Assembly: GCF_024362205.1 (NCBI RefSeq)
Contig: NZ_CP101462.1
Location: 1,702,501 to 1,766,500 of the forward strand
Direction of reading: 5' to 3'
From: Exiguobacterium aurantiacum
GTDB taxonomy: Bacteria; Bacillota; Bacilli; Exiguobacteriales; Exiguobacteriaceae
DNA length: 64,000 nucleotides
How positions within the stretch are numbered: position 1 is the first letter of the stretch; each line of letters begins with the position of its first letter. Shown here one piece after another: positions 23,662 through 33,422 of the stretch. The notes under the pieces are model-generated. The model did not search any database, was not told where the DNA came from, and worked only from the letters and a program-made list of their open reading frames with translations. A program made the position numbers and the translations under genes.

Positions 23662-24324
23662 TCATTGTCCCATCGCTTGTTTGGACTTCATTCGTTTCTT
23701 GCCTTCGCGGCACATGTGCAAAAGCGGGCACGTCTCGCAGGCAGGACGTTGCGCTTTACAGTGGTAGCGCCCGAAGAAGATGAACTGGTGATGGAGCTGA
23801 GACCATTCTTCGCGCGGAAACTTCTTCATGAGCGTGTCCTCGACTTGCCGGACGTTGTCTTTCCAGCGACAGATGCCGAGCCGTTTCGAGACGCGCTCGA
23901 CGTGCGTGTCGACAGCGAACGCCGGTTCATGAAACGCGACGGACAAGACGACGTTGGCCGTCTTGCGACCTACGCCAGGCAACGCCTCGAGCGATTCACG
24001 GTCAGACGGGACGATCCCGTCATGACGCTCCACGATTTGCATCGAGAGCGCCTTCACGTTTTTCGCTTTATTCCGATACAGGCCGATGCGTTTGATCAAC
24101 GCCTCGATGTCCGCGACGTCCGCGGCCGCCATCTGTTCCACGGTCGGATAGGCCTCGAACAGACCGGGCGTCACTTTGTTGACGAGCGCATCCGTCGCCT
24201 GCGCCGATAACGCCACGGCCACGACGAGCTCGAATGGGTTGCGGTGGGTCAGCTCACAGTGGGCGTCCGGAAACATGCGACGCATCGTGTCCGACACTTC
24301 AGTCAATTGGGCTCTCGTCAACAT
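23662..24324 (-). CDS. nth: Endonuclease III
   Basis: 220 residues. The helix-hairpin-helix LPGVGRKTANVV carries the catalytic Lys, and VDTHVERV the catalytic Asp. The C-terminal cluster C-x6-C-x2-C-x5-C (CKAQRPACETCPLLHMC) binds a 4Fe-4S centre. It removes oxidised pyrimidines and nicks abasic sites. The ATG at 24324 shares one base with the dnaD stop; a GTG one codon earlier is an alternative. It follows dnaD as in B. subtilis. Confidence 0.96.
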   Translation of the reverse strand: MLTRAQLTEVSDTMRRMFPDAHCELTHRNPFELVVAVALSAQATDALVNKVTPGLFEAYPTVEQMAAADVADIEALIKRIGLYRNKAKNVKALSMQIVERHDGIVPSDRESLEALPGVGRKTANVVLSVAFHEPAFAVDTHVERVSKRLGICRWKDNVRQVEDTLMKKFPREEWSQLHHQFIFFGRYHCKAQRPACETCPLLHMCREGKKRMKSKQAMGQ

Positions 24325-24911
24325 CACTTTTTCCTCCGTTGATAATCGACGAGGTCCTCGAGTGACTCGACGTTATGGTCTTGCCACACTCGGAGGATCT
24401 TGTCCATATATTTGAAGTTACGCACGTTGCGTAGTTTCGCTTCCCGAAGCGCGGCCATGATCAGCTCTTCGCTAAAACCGTCCTCGGTCAACCAGCCGAC
24501 GATCTGCTCGATCTCGAACGGGGTGATCGTTCCAAACTCGCGCTCGAACGTATGAATGATATTCTCATTCAATGAATGGGCCGATTTTTCAGACGTCGCC
24601 CCTTCCTCGAGCGCCAAGAACAATGGGAGCAGACTGTATCGCTCGACCTCGGCCGATGCGTCGATGGCGATCAACTCTTTCTGGAGCAAGCCGAGCAATA
24701 CGGCGCGGGCCTCACTCTCGGCCACGTTCATCCGGTCCCCGAGCTCACTCGGAAGCGGCATCTCGATGCCTTCCCCAATCATTTCAAGCAGATGGATGAC
24801 GAGATTGAACTCAACCGGCGTCAAGTTGAGGCGGCGCGCCTCGGTGAACAGTTTCCTCGGAACGACGACTGGATTTTGTTCGAACAGCTTGATTATATTA
24901 TGTGCATCCAT
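24324..24911 (-). CDS. dnaD: DNA replication protein DnaD
   Basis: 195 residues: an N-terminal winged-helix oligomerisation domain (about 1-100) and a C-terminal DnaD/DnaB_2 domain (about 110-190) with the segment FKYMDKILRVWQDHNVES. DnaD takes part in loading the replicative helicase and in restart. The ATG at 24911 follows AAAGGATG at good spacing; two upstream in-frame ATGs abut or precede the site. It lies in the asnS-dnaD-nth order known from B. subtilis. Confidence 0.93.
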   Translation of the reverse strand: MDAHNIIKLFEQNPVVVPRKLFTEARRLNLTPVEFNLVIHLLEMIGEGIEMPLPSELGDRMNVAESEARAVLLGLLQKELIAIDASAEVERYSLLPLFLALEEGATSEKSAHSLNENIIHTFEREFGTITPFEIEQIVGWLTEDGFSEELIMAALREAKLRNVRNFKYMDKILRVWQDHNVESLEDLVDYQRRKK

Positions 24912-24937
24912 GTCGCACATCCTTTCTAGACAAATCA

Positions 24938-24964
24938 ATCGGGGAAGACAAAGTCATCCCCGAT
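24938..24964 (-). other. Intercistronic hairpin between asnS and dnaD
   Basis: Arms ATCGGGGA (24938-24945) and TCCCCGAT (24957-24964). The minus-strand sequence after it is not T-rich, so it may be a partial terminator or an RNA-stabilising stem. Confidence 0.5.
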
Positions 24965-24970
24965 CGGCGA

Positions 24971-26278
24971 TTATGGGTGAATGCGGTTCAAGAGACGTGG
25001 GAACGGGATCGCTTCGCGGATATGCTCGATACCGCTAATCCATGCGACCGTCCGCTCCAGGCCGAGACCGAAGCCAGAGTGCGGGACCGAACCGTATTTA
25101 CGGAGTTCGAGATACCAGTCGTACGCGTCTGTCTCATCGAGGCCTTCCTTGATGATTTCTTCTTTCAACCGGTCGTAGTCGTCTTCACGTTGCGAGCCGC
25201 CGATAATCTCGCCGTAACCTTCCGGCGCGATCAAGTCGGCACAGAGGACGAGTTCCGGGTTCTCCGGGTCGACTTTCATGTAGAACGGTTTGATTTCCTT
25301 CGGCCAATGCGTGATGAACACCGGGAGGTCATGCGCGTTGGCGATGGCCGTCTCGTGCGGCGCGCCGAAATCGTCGCCGTACTCGATATCGTCGAAGCCT
25401 TCCTCTTTCAAGAACTTGATTGCATTCGTGTAACGAACGCGCGGGAAAGGAGCTTGGACTTTTTCAAGTTTCGACAAGTCACGTCCGAGCAACTCCAATT
25501 CGTTACGGCAGTTCTCAAGCGCCGATTTGGCGATGTATGACACGTAACGCTCTTGGAGATCGAGGCTCATGTCGTGGTCGAAGAACGCCATCTCCGGCTC
25601 GATCATCCAAAACTCGATCAAGTGGCGACGTGTCTTTGATTTTTCGGCCCGGAACGTCGGGCCGAACGAGAACACTTTACCGAGTGCCATCGCTGCGGCT
25701 TCCATATAGAGTTGGCCGGTTTGCGACAAGTAGGCCGGCTGTCCGAAGTAGTCCGTCTCGAACAATTCCGTCGTGCCTTCCGGTGCGCTCGACGTGATGA
25801 TCGGTGGGTCGATCTTCACGAAGCCTTCTTGGTTGTAGAACTCGTACGTGGCCCGAATCAATTCGTTACGGACTTTCATGATCGCGTGCTGACGACGCGA
25901 GCGGAGCCATAGGTGACGGTTGTCCATCAAGAACTCCGTCCCATGCTCTTTCGGTGTGATCGGATAGTCGACGGACTCCGCAATCACTTCCATGTCCGTC
26001 ACCTCGAGTTCGAAGCCGAGCGGCGTGCGTCCGCCGTCCGATTTGACGGTGCCGGTCACCCAGACCGATGTCTCTTGCGTCACGCCTTTAGCAAGGGCAA
26101 ACAAGTCCTCGGCCACATCGGCTTTGACGACGACCGCTTGGGCGAAGCCGCTCCCGTCACGAAGTTGAAGGAAAGCGATTTTCCCGCTCGAACGTTTGTT
26201 GGCGATCCAAGCTCCGACCCGGACCGTCTGGCCTTCATAGTCTTTAAATTGGCTGATTGAAATAGTTGTCATGTTCAT
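24971..26278 (-). CDS. asnS: Asparaginyl-tRNA synthetase
   Basis: 435 residues. An N-terminal OB fold (about 10-110, with [20 protein letters not shown]) binds the anticodon; the class II catalytic domain has motif 2 ([20 protein letters not shown]) and motif 3 ([12 protein letters not shown]). It charges tRNA-Asn. ATGs at 26284 and 26272 are also in frame, but 26278 lies six bases after AAAGG. It follows aspB by 14 bases. Confidence 0.96.
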   Translation of the reverse strand: MNMTTISISQFKDYEGQTVRVGAWIANKRSSGKIAFLQLRDGSGFAQAVVVKADVAEDLFALAKGVTQETSVWVTGTVKSDGGRTPLGFELEVTDMEVIAESVDYPITPKEHGTEFLMDNRHLWLRSRRQHAIMKVRNELIRATYEFYNQEGFVKIDPPIITSSAPEGTTELFETDYFGQPAYLSQTGQLYMEAAAMALGKVFSFGPTFRAEKSKTRRHLIEFWMIEPEMAFFDHDMSLDLQERYVSYIAKSALENCRNELELLGRDLSKLEKVQAPFPRVRYTNAIKFLKEEGFDDIEYGDDFGAPHETAIANAHDLPVFITHWPKEIKPFYMKVDPENPELVLCADLIAPEGYGEIIGGSQREDDYDRLKEEIIKEGLDETDAYDWYLELRKYGSVPHSGFGLGLERTVAWISGIEHIREAIPFPRLLNRIHP

Positions 26279-26292
26279 ATCCATCCTTTCGC

Positions 26293-27480
26293 TTATCGAG
26301 CGTTACGTGTAATGAAGTCTTCCACTCGATCGAGCGCTTCTAGTACGCGTTTTAATTCTGTTGCATATGACAAACGGACATAGTCGTCCTGACCGAAACC
26401 TGAACCTGGGACGAGCGCGACGAACGCCTCACCAAGGACGGCCTCGCACCACGCGTCGACCGAATCGTAACCGCTCATCGTCGCCGCTTCTTTGGCGTTA
26501 GCATATAAGTAAAATGCGCCTTGCGGCTTCAAGCATGTGATCCCTGGGATCGCGATGAGGCGTTCATAGACGATTTCGAGTCGTTCGGCGAACGAGACGC
26601 GCATCATCTCGACGTCATCTTGCGGTCCGTTGTAGGCTTCGACCGCCGCCGCTTGCGCGATCGATGTCGGGTTCGATGTCGAGTGCGACGCGAGGTTCGT
26701 CATCGCCTCGATGATCGTCTTGTCACCGACCGCATAGCCGATGCGCCATCCCGTCATCGCATGTGACTTCGAGACGCCATTGATGATGATCGTCCGCTCC
26801 CGCATGTCAGGCAACGTCGCAATCGAGACGAACTTCGCATCGCCGTAGACGAGCTTCTCATAAATCTCGTCGCTGACGACGAGCAAATCATGCCGTTTGA
26901 CGACGTCCGCAAGCGCCGTTAGTTCAGACTCCGTATAAATCATACCGGTCGGGTTCGATGGGCTGTTCAAGATGACCGCCTTCGTCCGATCCGTGATGGC
27001 CGCCTCGAGCAGCTCGGGTGTCAATTTGAACATCGTCTCCTCGTTCGTGTCGACGTAGACCGGGACCCCATCAGCCAGCTTCACTTGTTCCGGATAACTG
27101 ACCCAGTACGGTACCGGGATGATGACCTCGTCCCCTTCATCTAAGATTGCTTGGAAGAGCGCATAGAGAGCGTGTTTCGCACCCGAAGCGACCATGACCT
27201 CTGGACGTGTGAACGTCAGGTTGCTGTCGCGTTTCGTCTTCTCGATGATCGCGTCTTTGAGTGCGACCGTCCCGCCAGATGGGGTATACTTCGTGTCGCC
27301 GTCGCGCGCGGCCTGACAGGCAACCTCGATGATTCGTTCAGGCGTATTGAAGTCCGGTTCGCCGGCCCCTAGCCCGATCACGTCTTGCCCCGACGCTTTT
27401 AACGCTTTCGCTTTCGCCGTGATGGCGAGTGTCGTTGAAGGTGTCAATTGCTTTACACGTTGTGCCAATAGATGTTCCAT
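26293..27480 (-). CDS. aspB: Aspartate aminotransferase
   Basis: 395 residues, class I/II aminotransferase. The cofactor Lys lies in [16 protein letters not shown] (about 233-248), with SNPTG and the C-terminal Arg region also present. It interconverts aspartate and 2-oxoglutarate with oxaloacetate and glutamate, feeding the asparagine used by asnS next to it. A GAGGGGGATCTCA site precedes the ATG. The order aspB-asnS is as in B. subtilis. Confidence 0.95.
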   Translation of the reverse strand: MEHLLAQRVKQLTPSTTLAITAKAKALKASGQDVIGLGAGEPDFNTPERIIEVACQAARDGDTKYTPSGGTVALKDAIIEKTKRDSNLTFTRPEVMVASGAKHALYALFQAILDEGDEVIIPVPYWVSYPEQVKLADGVPVYVDTNEETMFKLTPELLEAAITDRTKAVILNSPSNPTGMIYTESELTALADVVKRHDLLVVSDEIYEKLVYGDAKFVSIATLPDMRERTIIINGVSKSHAMTGWRIGYAVGDKTIIEAMTNLASHSTSNPTSIAQAAAVEAYNGPQDDVEMMRVSFAERLEIVYERLIAIPGITCLKPQGAFYLYANAKEAATMSGYDSVDAWCEAVLGEAFVALVPGSGFGQDDYVRLSYATELKRVLEALDRVEDFITRNAR

Positions 27481-27501
27481 TGAGATCCCCCTCTAGTTTC
27501 G

Positions 27502-27981
27502 TCAAGGCGAGTCCGTCAATTGGACCCGTCGAATGAATTCGCCCGCTTGGAGCGTATAGTACGAGTACGTATAAGACGTGCCCGCTTTTGTCACGACCTC
27601 GATCAATGCCCGTTCGTCGAAGCCATATTTACAGCTGACGAGCGTACCGCCGGTTTCCGCGACCGATTCGGCACAGATTTGATCCGAGTCGACCGTCGCG
27701 ATGTCACGTGTCTCAATCGGCAACTTGTCATCGACCGGCACGAACTGGACCCGATCCGCCTCCTCGAAGACGACGTATGGTTCCGTCCCGTTAAACAGTT
27801 CGGCCCGTTCGATGTTGACGGACGGTTGCTCGGTCTCGAGTCGCTCACGCGCATCCTCGATCATCTTGTCTTTCGTCCGCTCGGTATGACCGACCGTGAA
27901 CCAATAAATGCCGCTAAACACGATGACGACACCGATGAGTGCCGTCATGAACGCAATCACTACTTTTGTCTTCCGTGTCAT
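27502..27981 (-). CDS. ypmB: YpmB-like membrane protein (DUF5590)
   Basis: 159 residues. One N-terminal helix (about 7-29) anchors an extracytoplasmic domain of about 125 residues, which fits the PepSY-like YpmB family. Function unknown. Position between ypmA and aspB supports the call. The ATG overlaps the ypmA stop (AATGA). Confidence 0.85.
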   Translation of the reverse strand: MTRKTKVVIAFMTALIGVVIVFSGIYWFTVGHTERTKDKMIEDARERLETEQPSVNIERAELFNGTEPYVVFEEADRVQFVPVDDKLPIETRDIATVDSDQICAESVAETGGTLVSCKYGFDERALIEVVTKAGTSYTYSYYTLQAGEFIRRVQLTDSP

Positions 27982-28163
27982 TCCGTCCGATAGATGGTGA
28001 ACACCATCTCTTCTTTCTTCGGATCATTCACTTTTTTCTCTAAAGCAAGACCGAACATTAAATCTTGGCTCTTCAACGTACGATTCAATAAGTCGACGAT
28101 TTTGTATACATCTGCTGTCGGCTCGATTCGAACCGTCGCCAACGTCTCAATATTCGAATTCAT
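27978..28163 (-). CDS. ypmA: YpmA (DUF4264) small protein
   Basis: 61 residues starting MNSNIETLATVRIEP. It shows the conserved VDLLNRTLK and MFGLAL segments and ends FTIYRTE, like YpmA. Function unknown. AAGGAGGAG precedes the ATG at 28163; the longer frame upstream has no site. First gene of the ypmA-ypmB-aspB-asnS-dnaD-nth unit. Confidence 0.88.
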   Translation of the reverse strand: MNSNIETLATVRIEPTADVYKIVDLLNRTLKSQDLMFGLALEKKVNDPKKEEMVFTIYRTE

Positions 28164-28197
28164 GATTACTCCTCCTTCAAAAAACACTATACCCATT

Positions 28198-28226
28198 ATT
28201 ATAAAGCGATAATTTCATGATGCCTA
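28198..28226 (-). promoter_or_regulatory. Promoter of ypmA-ypmB-aspB-asnS-dnaD-nth
   Basis: On the minus strand TAGGCA (28226-28221), a 17-base spacer, TATAAT (28203-28198), just after the dinG stop. Confidence 0.6.
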
Positions 28227-28229
28227 GCG

Positions 28230-31040
28230 TTATCTCTGATTTCCTAGCCCTGTCTTCTCTTTCTCGTCTAAAAACAGCTCAAGTTCGGCGAGTGCGGTTT
28301 CGAGCGGTCCGTCGATTCGATCGACAGCAGGCAAACTGTTAATGAACTGCTTGCCGTAACGGGTCGTCTCGACACGGCGGTCAAAGACGAAGATGGCGCC
28401 GTAATCCTCTTTCGAGCGGATCAGACGACCGACCCCTTGCTTGAAACGAATGACCGCTTGCGGAAGTGACAGCTCAAAGAACGACGATTTACCGGTCGCC
28501 TCGATCTTTTCGGACCGGGCCTGCATGACCGGCTGGTCGGGCGGCGCAAACGGGAGCCGGACGATGATCAAGCAGGTGAGCGCCTCGCCAGGTATGTCGA
28601 CCCCTTCCCAAAAGCTGGCCGTCCCGAACAAAATCGACTGGTCGATGCGCTTGAACTGTTTCGTCAAGCGGCTACGCGAGCCGCCGCTGACGCCTTGGGC
28701 GAGTAGTGTATACGCCTCATCCAACTGATCTTTGACGGCCTCGTGCGTCAAACGCAACAATTCGTTCGACGTGAACAAGACGAGCATGCGCCCTTTCGTC
28801 ACATTGGCGATTTGGGCGATCGAGTCCGCGATTTGCTCGACGAACCGCGGTAGCGGGACTTCGTTGATGAGCGGGATATCGGACGGGACGAACAGTTTTG
28901 CTTGTTTCTTGAAATCAAACGGTGATGCGAGGACGACGCGGCGAACGTTCTCCCCGTCGAGTCCGAGACGCCGCTCGATGAAGCCGAATCGTCCTGAAAC
29001 GGTCATCGTCGCCGACGTCAAGATGGTCGGCCGTTTGGCGAACAGTCGCTCATGCAGGAGCGGTCCGATCTCGACCGGCTGGGTGTACACCGAGGTCAAC
29101 TTGCGGTTGGCCAAGTTGAGTTCGACCCAACTGACGGCATCGTCGTCCCGCGTCAGCATCGTCTCGTAGAGGACGCTCTCGATATCGCGCACGTCCCCGA
29201 TGAACGCCTTCAAATCACCGAGAACGGACCGTTGTTTGAACGTCATATGCTCTTTATGCTCATCGAGGAGACGGTGCAGTTGCCGCAGCGTCGTCCGCAA
29301 CGTGCGCAGACGGTCTTCGAGCCGCTTCGCCACTTCCCGAATCGGCCGGAATGGCTCCCCTTCCCGCTCGAAGCGGACGGTCTGCCGCTGCTCACGCTTT
29401 TTACCGAGTGACTGGAGCGCCGTGAGCAAATCGTTCAGTTCATCGTCGACGCGGGCGAGCGCTTGATCGGTCGCCTTGCTGAACGCCTCCGCTTCTTCCG
29501 CGACGGCCGTCAAATCGGCGAGCCCGAGCACGCGCGAATGGAACTTGCCGTCGGCACCGTAACCGAACCATTTGAACAGGCGGTCGAACTGGAGCGCGTC
29601 GAACGTCACACCGAAGTGATGCGACGCGACTTCCTCGACTTGATGCGCCTCGTCCAAGACGAGCGGCGTATCGGTCGGGAGAATCCCGGCCTGATGTTGC
29701 AAATCAGAGAACAATAAGGCGTGGTTCGTCACGATGATGTCGGCCTCTTTCGAGCGCAAGACGGCCCGGGTGAAGAAGTCGCGACTGTACCACGGGTCGA
29801 AGCGACCGAAGTCAGAGGCCGCATCGGCTTGGATCAGCCGTTTGAACGAGGCTGGCCCTTGTGACGCAGCGCCGGGCAATGACAACTCTTCCAAGTCCCC
29901 CGTCTCCGTCTCGGTCAACCAGACAAGGACCATCGCCTTGCACATCGCCGGGAGCAAGCCCTCGTTCGCCTCCTCGAGAATCATCTCGAACTTGCGGAGG
30001 TCAATGTAGTTGCGTCTTCCTTTTAAGAGCGTGAACTCGATTTCAGGGAAAATCGCTTTTAAGATTGGTAAGTCTCGATTCAACAGCTGTTCTTGCAACT
30101 GAATCGTATGTGTGCTGACGACGACCGGACGCTTCGTCTCGAGAGCGTGATGGGCGCTCGGGATTAAATACGCCAACGTCTTTCCGGTCCCTGTTCCCGC
30201 CTCAATCAACAGCGTCGCCTCGTCATCGAGCGCCTTGTAGACGTGACGCATCATCTCGAACTGGCTTTGACGAGGTTCAAATTGACCGAACAGTGCCGGG
30301 AGCGTCTCTTCGATCGTCCGGTGGAGGAACGGTTCGAACGGTTCTCGTTCGACAGCAGGTTCGAACGTGTCGACGAGACGTCTCAGTGCGATTTTCCGAT
30401 GAATATCGAACGTCGTCTCATCGTCGGTTCGGATCCCGACCTCGAGAATCAACTCGTCGAGGAGCGGTTCGACATTGCTCGTCCACGACTCGGATAGCCG
30501 TCGCAATTGTTTTAACGTCACGAGCGGTAAGGCGCGCAACCGCTCGACCAAACGAACGAACAGTTCAGCCGTCGCCTCGGCATCACTGAGCGCTCGATGC
30601 GCGTCGGTGTGCACGAGGTCAAACGTCTCGGCGAGCGACTCGAGCGCATGGCTCTCGAGCGTCGGATATAGGATCCGTGCCAGTTCGACCGTGTCGATGG
30701 CTCGGCCCTGGAACGGGATATATCCGGCCACCTCTAAGCTTTCATTCAAAAAATTCAAATCGAAAGACACGTTGTGGGCGACAAAAATCCGCCCGTCGAG
30801 CATCTTCCATATATCTGGGATCACGTCTTCAAACGTCGGGGCTTCCGCCACGTCTTGATTGGTGATCGTCGTCAACTGCGTGATAAAAGGCGGGATCGGG
30901 CGACTCGGGCGAATCAAGGTACTGTAGCGCTCAATCACTTCACTCCCTTGAACGACCACCGCCGCAAATTCAATCAGTTCGTCGCCGGACTTGACGGAAT
31001 GACCAGTCGTCTCCAAATCCACTATCACATAGGTGTCCAT
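28230..31040 (-). CDS. dinG: DinG-family helicase with N-terminal exonuclease domain
   Basis: 936 residues. The N-terminal 170 residues form a DEDD exonuclease (VIVDLETTG, VAHNVSFDLNFL, HRALSDAEAT). A superfamily 2, XPD-like helicase follows with Walker A EAGTGTGKT (about 280) and DEAH box VLDEAHQVEE. The C-terminal motif QGVGRLIRSK is present. The four Cys of the FeS cluster of E. coli DinG are not evident, as in B. subtilis DinG. The role is in DNA repair or recombination. The ATG at 31049 is a less well spaced alternative start. Confidence 0.93.
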   Translation of the reverse strand: MDTYVIVDLETTGHSVKSGDELIEFAAVVVQGSEVIERYSTLIRPSRPIPPFITQLTTITNQDVAEAPTFEDVIPDIWKMLDGRIFVAHNVSFDLNFLNESLEVAGYIPFQGRAIDTVELARILYPTLESHALESLAETFDLVHTDAHRALSDAEATAELFVRLVERLRALPLVTLKQLRRLSESWTSNVEPLLDELILEVGIRTDDETTFDIHRKIALRRLVDTFEPAVEREPFEPFLHRTIEETLPALFGQFEPRQSQFEMMRHVYKALDDEATLLIEAGTGTGKTLAYLIPSAHHALETKRPVVVSTHTIQLQEQLLNRDLPILKAIFPEIEFTLLKGRRNYIDLRKFEMILEEANEGLLPAMCKAMVLVWLTETETGDLEELSLPGAASQGPASFKRLIQADAASDFGRFDPWYSRDFFTRAVLRSKEADIIVTNHALLFSDLQHQAGILPTDTPLVLDEAHQVEEVASHHFGVTFDALQFDRLFKWFGYGADGKFHSRVLGLADLTAVAEEAEAFSKATDQALARVDDELNDLLTALQSLGKKREQRQTVRFEREGEPFRPIREVAKRLEDRLRTLRTTLRQLHRLLDEHKEHMTFKQRSVLGDLKAFIGDVRDIESVLYETMLTRDDDAVSWVELNLANRKLTSVYTQPVEIGPLLHERLFAKRPTILTSATMTVSGRFGFIERRLGLDGENVRRVVLASPFDFKKQAKLFVPSDIPLINEVPLPRFVEQIADSIAQIANVTKGRMLVLFTSNELLRLTHEAVKDQLDEAYTLLAQGVSGGSRSRLTKQFKRIDQSILFGTASFWEGVDIPGEALTCLIIVRLPFAPPDQPVMQARSEKIEATGKSSFFELSLPQAVIRFKQGVGRLIRSKEDYGAIFVFDRRVETTRYGKQFINSLPAVDRIDGPLETALAELELFLDEKEKTGLGNQR

Positions 31041-31108
31041 AACATCCATCCCATCTTCGGCACGATCGTGCTTTCTGTCTGTCTCATCTTACCATAGAAC
31101 GATACACG

Positions 31109-31143
31109 AAAAAACGGGGATGCCTCTATCAGCCATCCCCGTT
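31109..31143 (-). terminator. Terminator of panBCD
   Basis: Arms AACGGGGATG (31113-31122) and CATCCCCGTT (31134-31143), then six Ts on the minus strand. Confidence 0.9.
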
Positions 31144-31147
31144 CGCG

Positions 31148-31531
31148 TCATAGAATCGTATGGGCGATCTCTTCGTACAGAAGTTGATCGATTTCGTTCC
31201 GCTCGTTCAACACGGCGACTTTCGGACGATGCTGTTTCGCTTCTTCCGCTGTCATCTGACCGTACGCCATGATGATGACGACATCGCCGACTTGGAAGTG
31301 ACGGGCCGCAGCCCCGTTCAAACAGACGACGCCCGAGCCCCGTTCGCCCTTGATGACGTACGTCTCGATGCGAGCCCCGTTATGGTTGTTCGTGATGTGC
31401 ACATGTTCGTTCTCCATGATGCCGACCGCGTCCATCAAATCTTCATCGATCGTGATCGAGCCGACGTAATGCAAGTTCGCCTCGGTGACGGTCGCCTTGT
31501 GTAGCTTTGCATGCATAAATGTTCGAATCAT
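31148..31531 (-). CDS. panD: Aspartate 1-decarboxylase
   Basis: 127 residues, the usual length. YVGSITID contains the Gly-Ser bond where the proenzyme cleaves itself to form the pyruvoyl cofactor; LNGAAAR is also typical. It makes beta-alanine for pantothenate. The frame is open further upstream, but the ATG at 31531 has AGAGAGG nine bases before it and gives [15 protein letters not shown], matching known PanD starts. Last gene of panBCD. Confidence 0.97.
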   Translation of the reverse strand: MIRTFMHAKLHKATVTEANLHYVGSITIDEDLMDAVGIMENEHVHITNNHNGARIETYVIKGERGSGVVCLNGAAARHFQVGDVVIIMAYGQMTAEEAKQHRPKVAVLNERNEIDQLLYEEIAHTIL

Positions 31532-31536
31532 CGGAT

Positions 31537-32367
31537 TCATCCTCTCTTCCAAATCACATTATCAATCAAGCGGGCCCGTTCGAACTGCACCGCTACGGCA
31601 ATCAAAAGTTCGGTTGACGCGAGGGTCGCCTCTGTCAACGTCGGATAGTCTTTAATCTCGACATAGTCGATCGTGCTGTTCGGGATGTTCGCCAAGCGGT
31701 CCTCGAGCCGTGCCATCACGTCTCGAATCGCCTCGCCTTGCGCGAGCGCACCCCTTGCTTCCATCAAGGCCCGGTTGATGTCACTCGCATCCGATGTCTC
31801 TGTCTCCGACAGATAGACGTTACGGGACGATTTGGCGAGACCCGATTCTTCGCGAATGATGGGACAGCGCCGAATCTCGACCGGGACGAAATAGTCCTCG
31901 ACGTAGCCTTCGATCAAAGCGACTTGTTGCGCATCTTTCAAACCGAAATAAGCGCGCGTCGGACGGACCAAGTTGAACAGTTTCGAGACGACGGTCAAAA
32001 CGCCATCGAAATGACCGGGCCGGCTCGCCCCGCATAAGACGTCAGCGCCGGTGCGCACCGTCACACGTGCCATGTCGAGCGGATACATCGTCTCCGTGTT
32101 CGGATAAAACAAGACGTCGACGCCGGCCTCGCGGGCGAGCGCCTCGTCCCGCTCGAAGTCACGCGGATAGCGGTCGAGGTCTTCGTTCGGTCCGAACTGC
32201 GTCGGATTGACGAAGATGCTCATGACGACGAGGTCGTTCTCTGACTTGGCCGCCGCGACGAGACTGAGATGCCCTTCGTGCAAATAACCCATCGTCGGGA
32301 CGAAACCGATCGTCCCGACGTCTGTCAACAGTTCCCGTAAGTCGTTTGGGGTCGTGACGATGTTCAT
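31537..32367 (-). CDS. panC: Pantothenate synthetase
   Basis: 276 residues. [15 protein letters not shown] (about 22-36) holds the HxGH-type nucleotide-binding motif; [20 protein letters not shown] and KSSRNVYLS are conserved. It joins pantoate and beta-alanine using ATP. It overlaps panB by four bases (ATGA) and ends five bases before panD starts. Confidence 0.97.
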   Translation of the reverse strand: MNIVTTPNDLRELLTDVGTIGFVPTMGYLHEGHLSLVAAAKSENDLVVMSIFVNPTQFGPNEDLDRYPRDFERDEALAREAGVDVLFYPNTETMYPLDMARVTVRTGADVLCGASRPGHFDGVLTVVSKLFNLVRPTRAYFGLKDAQQVALIEGYVEDYFVPVEIRRCPIIREESGLAKSSRNVYLSETETSDASDINRALMEARGALAQGEAIRDVMARLEDRLANIPNSTIDYVEIKDYPTLTEATLASTELLIAVAVQFERARLIDNVIWKRG

Positions 32368-33200
32368 GCCTTGCCCCCGTAGAGCGTATCGAGTAGCGAC
32401 TCATCCATCGTGAACGTGTGTCGTTCGAGCGGGAATGAGCCGTCTTTCGTCGCTTCGACGTAATTACGAATTGCCGTCGTCGCCACCTCGTTCACGTCGG
32501 CGTACGCCTCGACGAACTTCGGCAGACGGTCGACGCCATACTTCAAAATATCGTGATAGACGAGCACTTGGCCGTCCACGTCGGCACCGGCACCGATGCC
32601 GATGACCGGGATCGTAAGTGCCTCGGCAATCTTTTTGGCCAATTGATGCGGTACACACTCGAGGACGAGCATCTTCGCACCGACCCGTTCTGCCTCGAGG
32701 CTGTCCGCGATCAACTGTTCGGCATCCTCGAGCGATTTGCCTTGTACTTTATACCCTTCGAGCACACCGACCGATTGCGGTGTAAGACCGAGATGGGCCA
32801 CACACGGCATACCGACTTTCGTCAAACGCTCGATCGTCTCGAGCACCTCGCCGGCCCCTTCGAGCTTGATCGCGTCGGCTTGTCCGTCTTGGAACAACGA
32901 CGCGGCCGCTTGAAGCGTGCGGTCGAAATCACCATGGTATGTCGCGAACGGCATGTCGACGACGACGAACGTGTCCCGTGCCCCACGGCGCACGGCCTTG
33001 GCATGGTGGACCATGTCGGAAGTCGTCACCGGGATCGTCGAGTCGTAACCGAGCACGACCATCCCCAGCGAATCGCCGACCAAAATGATGTCGACGCCTG
33101 CCGACTCGGCCAGCTTCGCCGACGGATAGTCGTAGGCTGTCAACATGACCAATTTTTCTTCCTGCTTCATCTTCTTCAATAACGAAGTCATCGTGTGCAT
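32364..33200 (-). CDS. panB: 3-methyl-2-oxobutanoate hydroxymethyltransferase
   Basis: 278 residues, TIM barrel. [19 protein letters not shown] and [20 protein letters not shown] contain the metal- and ketopantoate-binding residues. It makes ketopantoate from alpha-ketoisovalerate, the first pantothenate step. A clear AGGAGGAG site precedes the ATG. First gene of panBCD, behind a 188-base leader with a terminator. Confidence 0.97.
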   Translation of the reverse strand: MHTMTSLLKKMKQEEKLVMLTAYDYPSAKLAESAGVDIILVGDSLGMVVLGYDSTIPVTTSDMVHHAKAVRRGARDTFVVVDMPFATYHGDFDRTLQAAASLFQDGQADAIKLEGAGEVLETIERLTKVGMPCVAHLGLTPQSVGVLEGYKVQGKSLEDAEQLIADSLEAERVGAKMLVLECVPHQLAKKIAEALTIPVIGIGAGADVDGQVLVYHDILKYGVDRLPKFVEAYADVNEVATTAIRNYVEATKDGSFPLERHTFTMDESLLDTLYGGKA

Positions 33201-33388
33201 ATAATTCTCCTCCTAAATGTGGAGACAGGTTACAAAAAACGCCCTCCTACACGAATGGTAAGAAGGCGCACGAAAGCGATCTCAAGTAGTTGAGTGTCCT
33301 TCTGTCCCTGTCAAAATGATCAAGGCAGACAAAATATAAAGTGACGGTCTGCAGTTCCGGTACACTTCGCTAGCGATAGCGTCCGGCA
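33201..33388 (-). promoter_or_regulatory. Structured leader of panBCD with pan-motif-like stem and attenuator
   Basis: From the predicted transcript start (about 33388) the leader first forms a stem, CCGG-A-CGCT paired with AGTG-TA-CCGG (33386-33357), with unpaired A residues as in the pan RNA motif reported before panB in other bacteria. A GCAGAC/GTCTGC hairpin follows (33352-33325). A segment AGAAGG (33303-33298) can pair with CCTTCT in the left arm of the terminator at 33268-33234, an alternative fold that would prevent termination. The ligand is unknown. Confidence 0.6.
33234..33268 (-). terminator. Leader terminator (attenuator) before panB
   Basis: Arms of 11 bases, CGCCTTCTTAC and GTAGGAGGGCG, pair fully with G-U pairs around CATTCGT, followed by TTTTTT. 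It lies between promoter and panB, so it must be overridden for expression. Confidence 0.8.
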
Positions 33389-33393
33389 CATTC

Positions 33394-33422
33394 ATTATAG
33401 ACCACGAACTCGTTTCCATCAA
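33394..33422 (-). promoter_or_regulatory. Promoter of panBCD
   Basis: On the minus strand TTGATG (33422-33417), a 17-base spacer, TATAAT (33399-33394). The -35 lies in the last codons of birA. Confidence 0.75.

Noticed and set aside
31040-31110. LexA/SOS box before dinG
   Set aside because: No CGAAC-N4-GTTCG-like sequence is present; the palindrome GCACGATCGTGC does not fit.
33201-33388. T-box riboswitch before panB
   Set aside because: There is no AGGGTGGTACCGCG-type T-box sequence in the leader; the terminator and first stem fit a different RNA.
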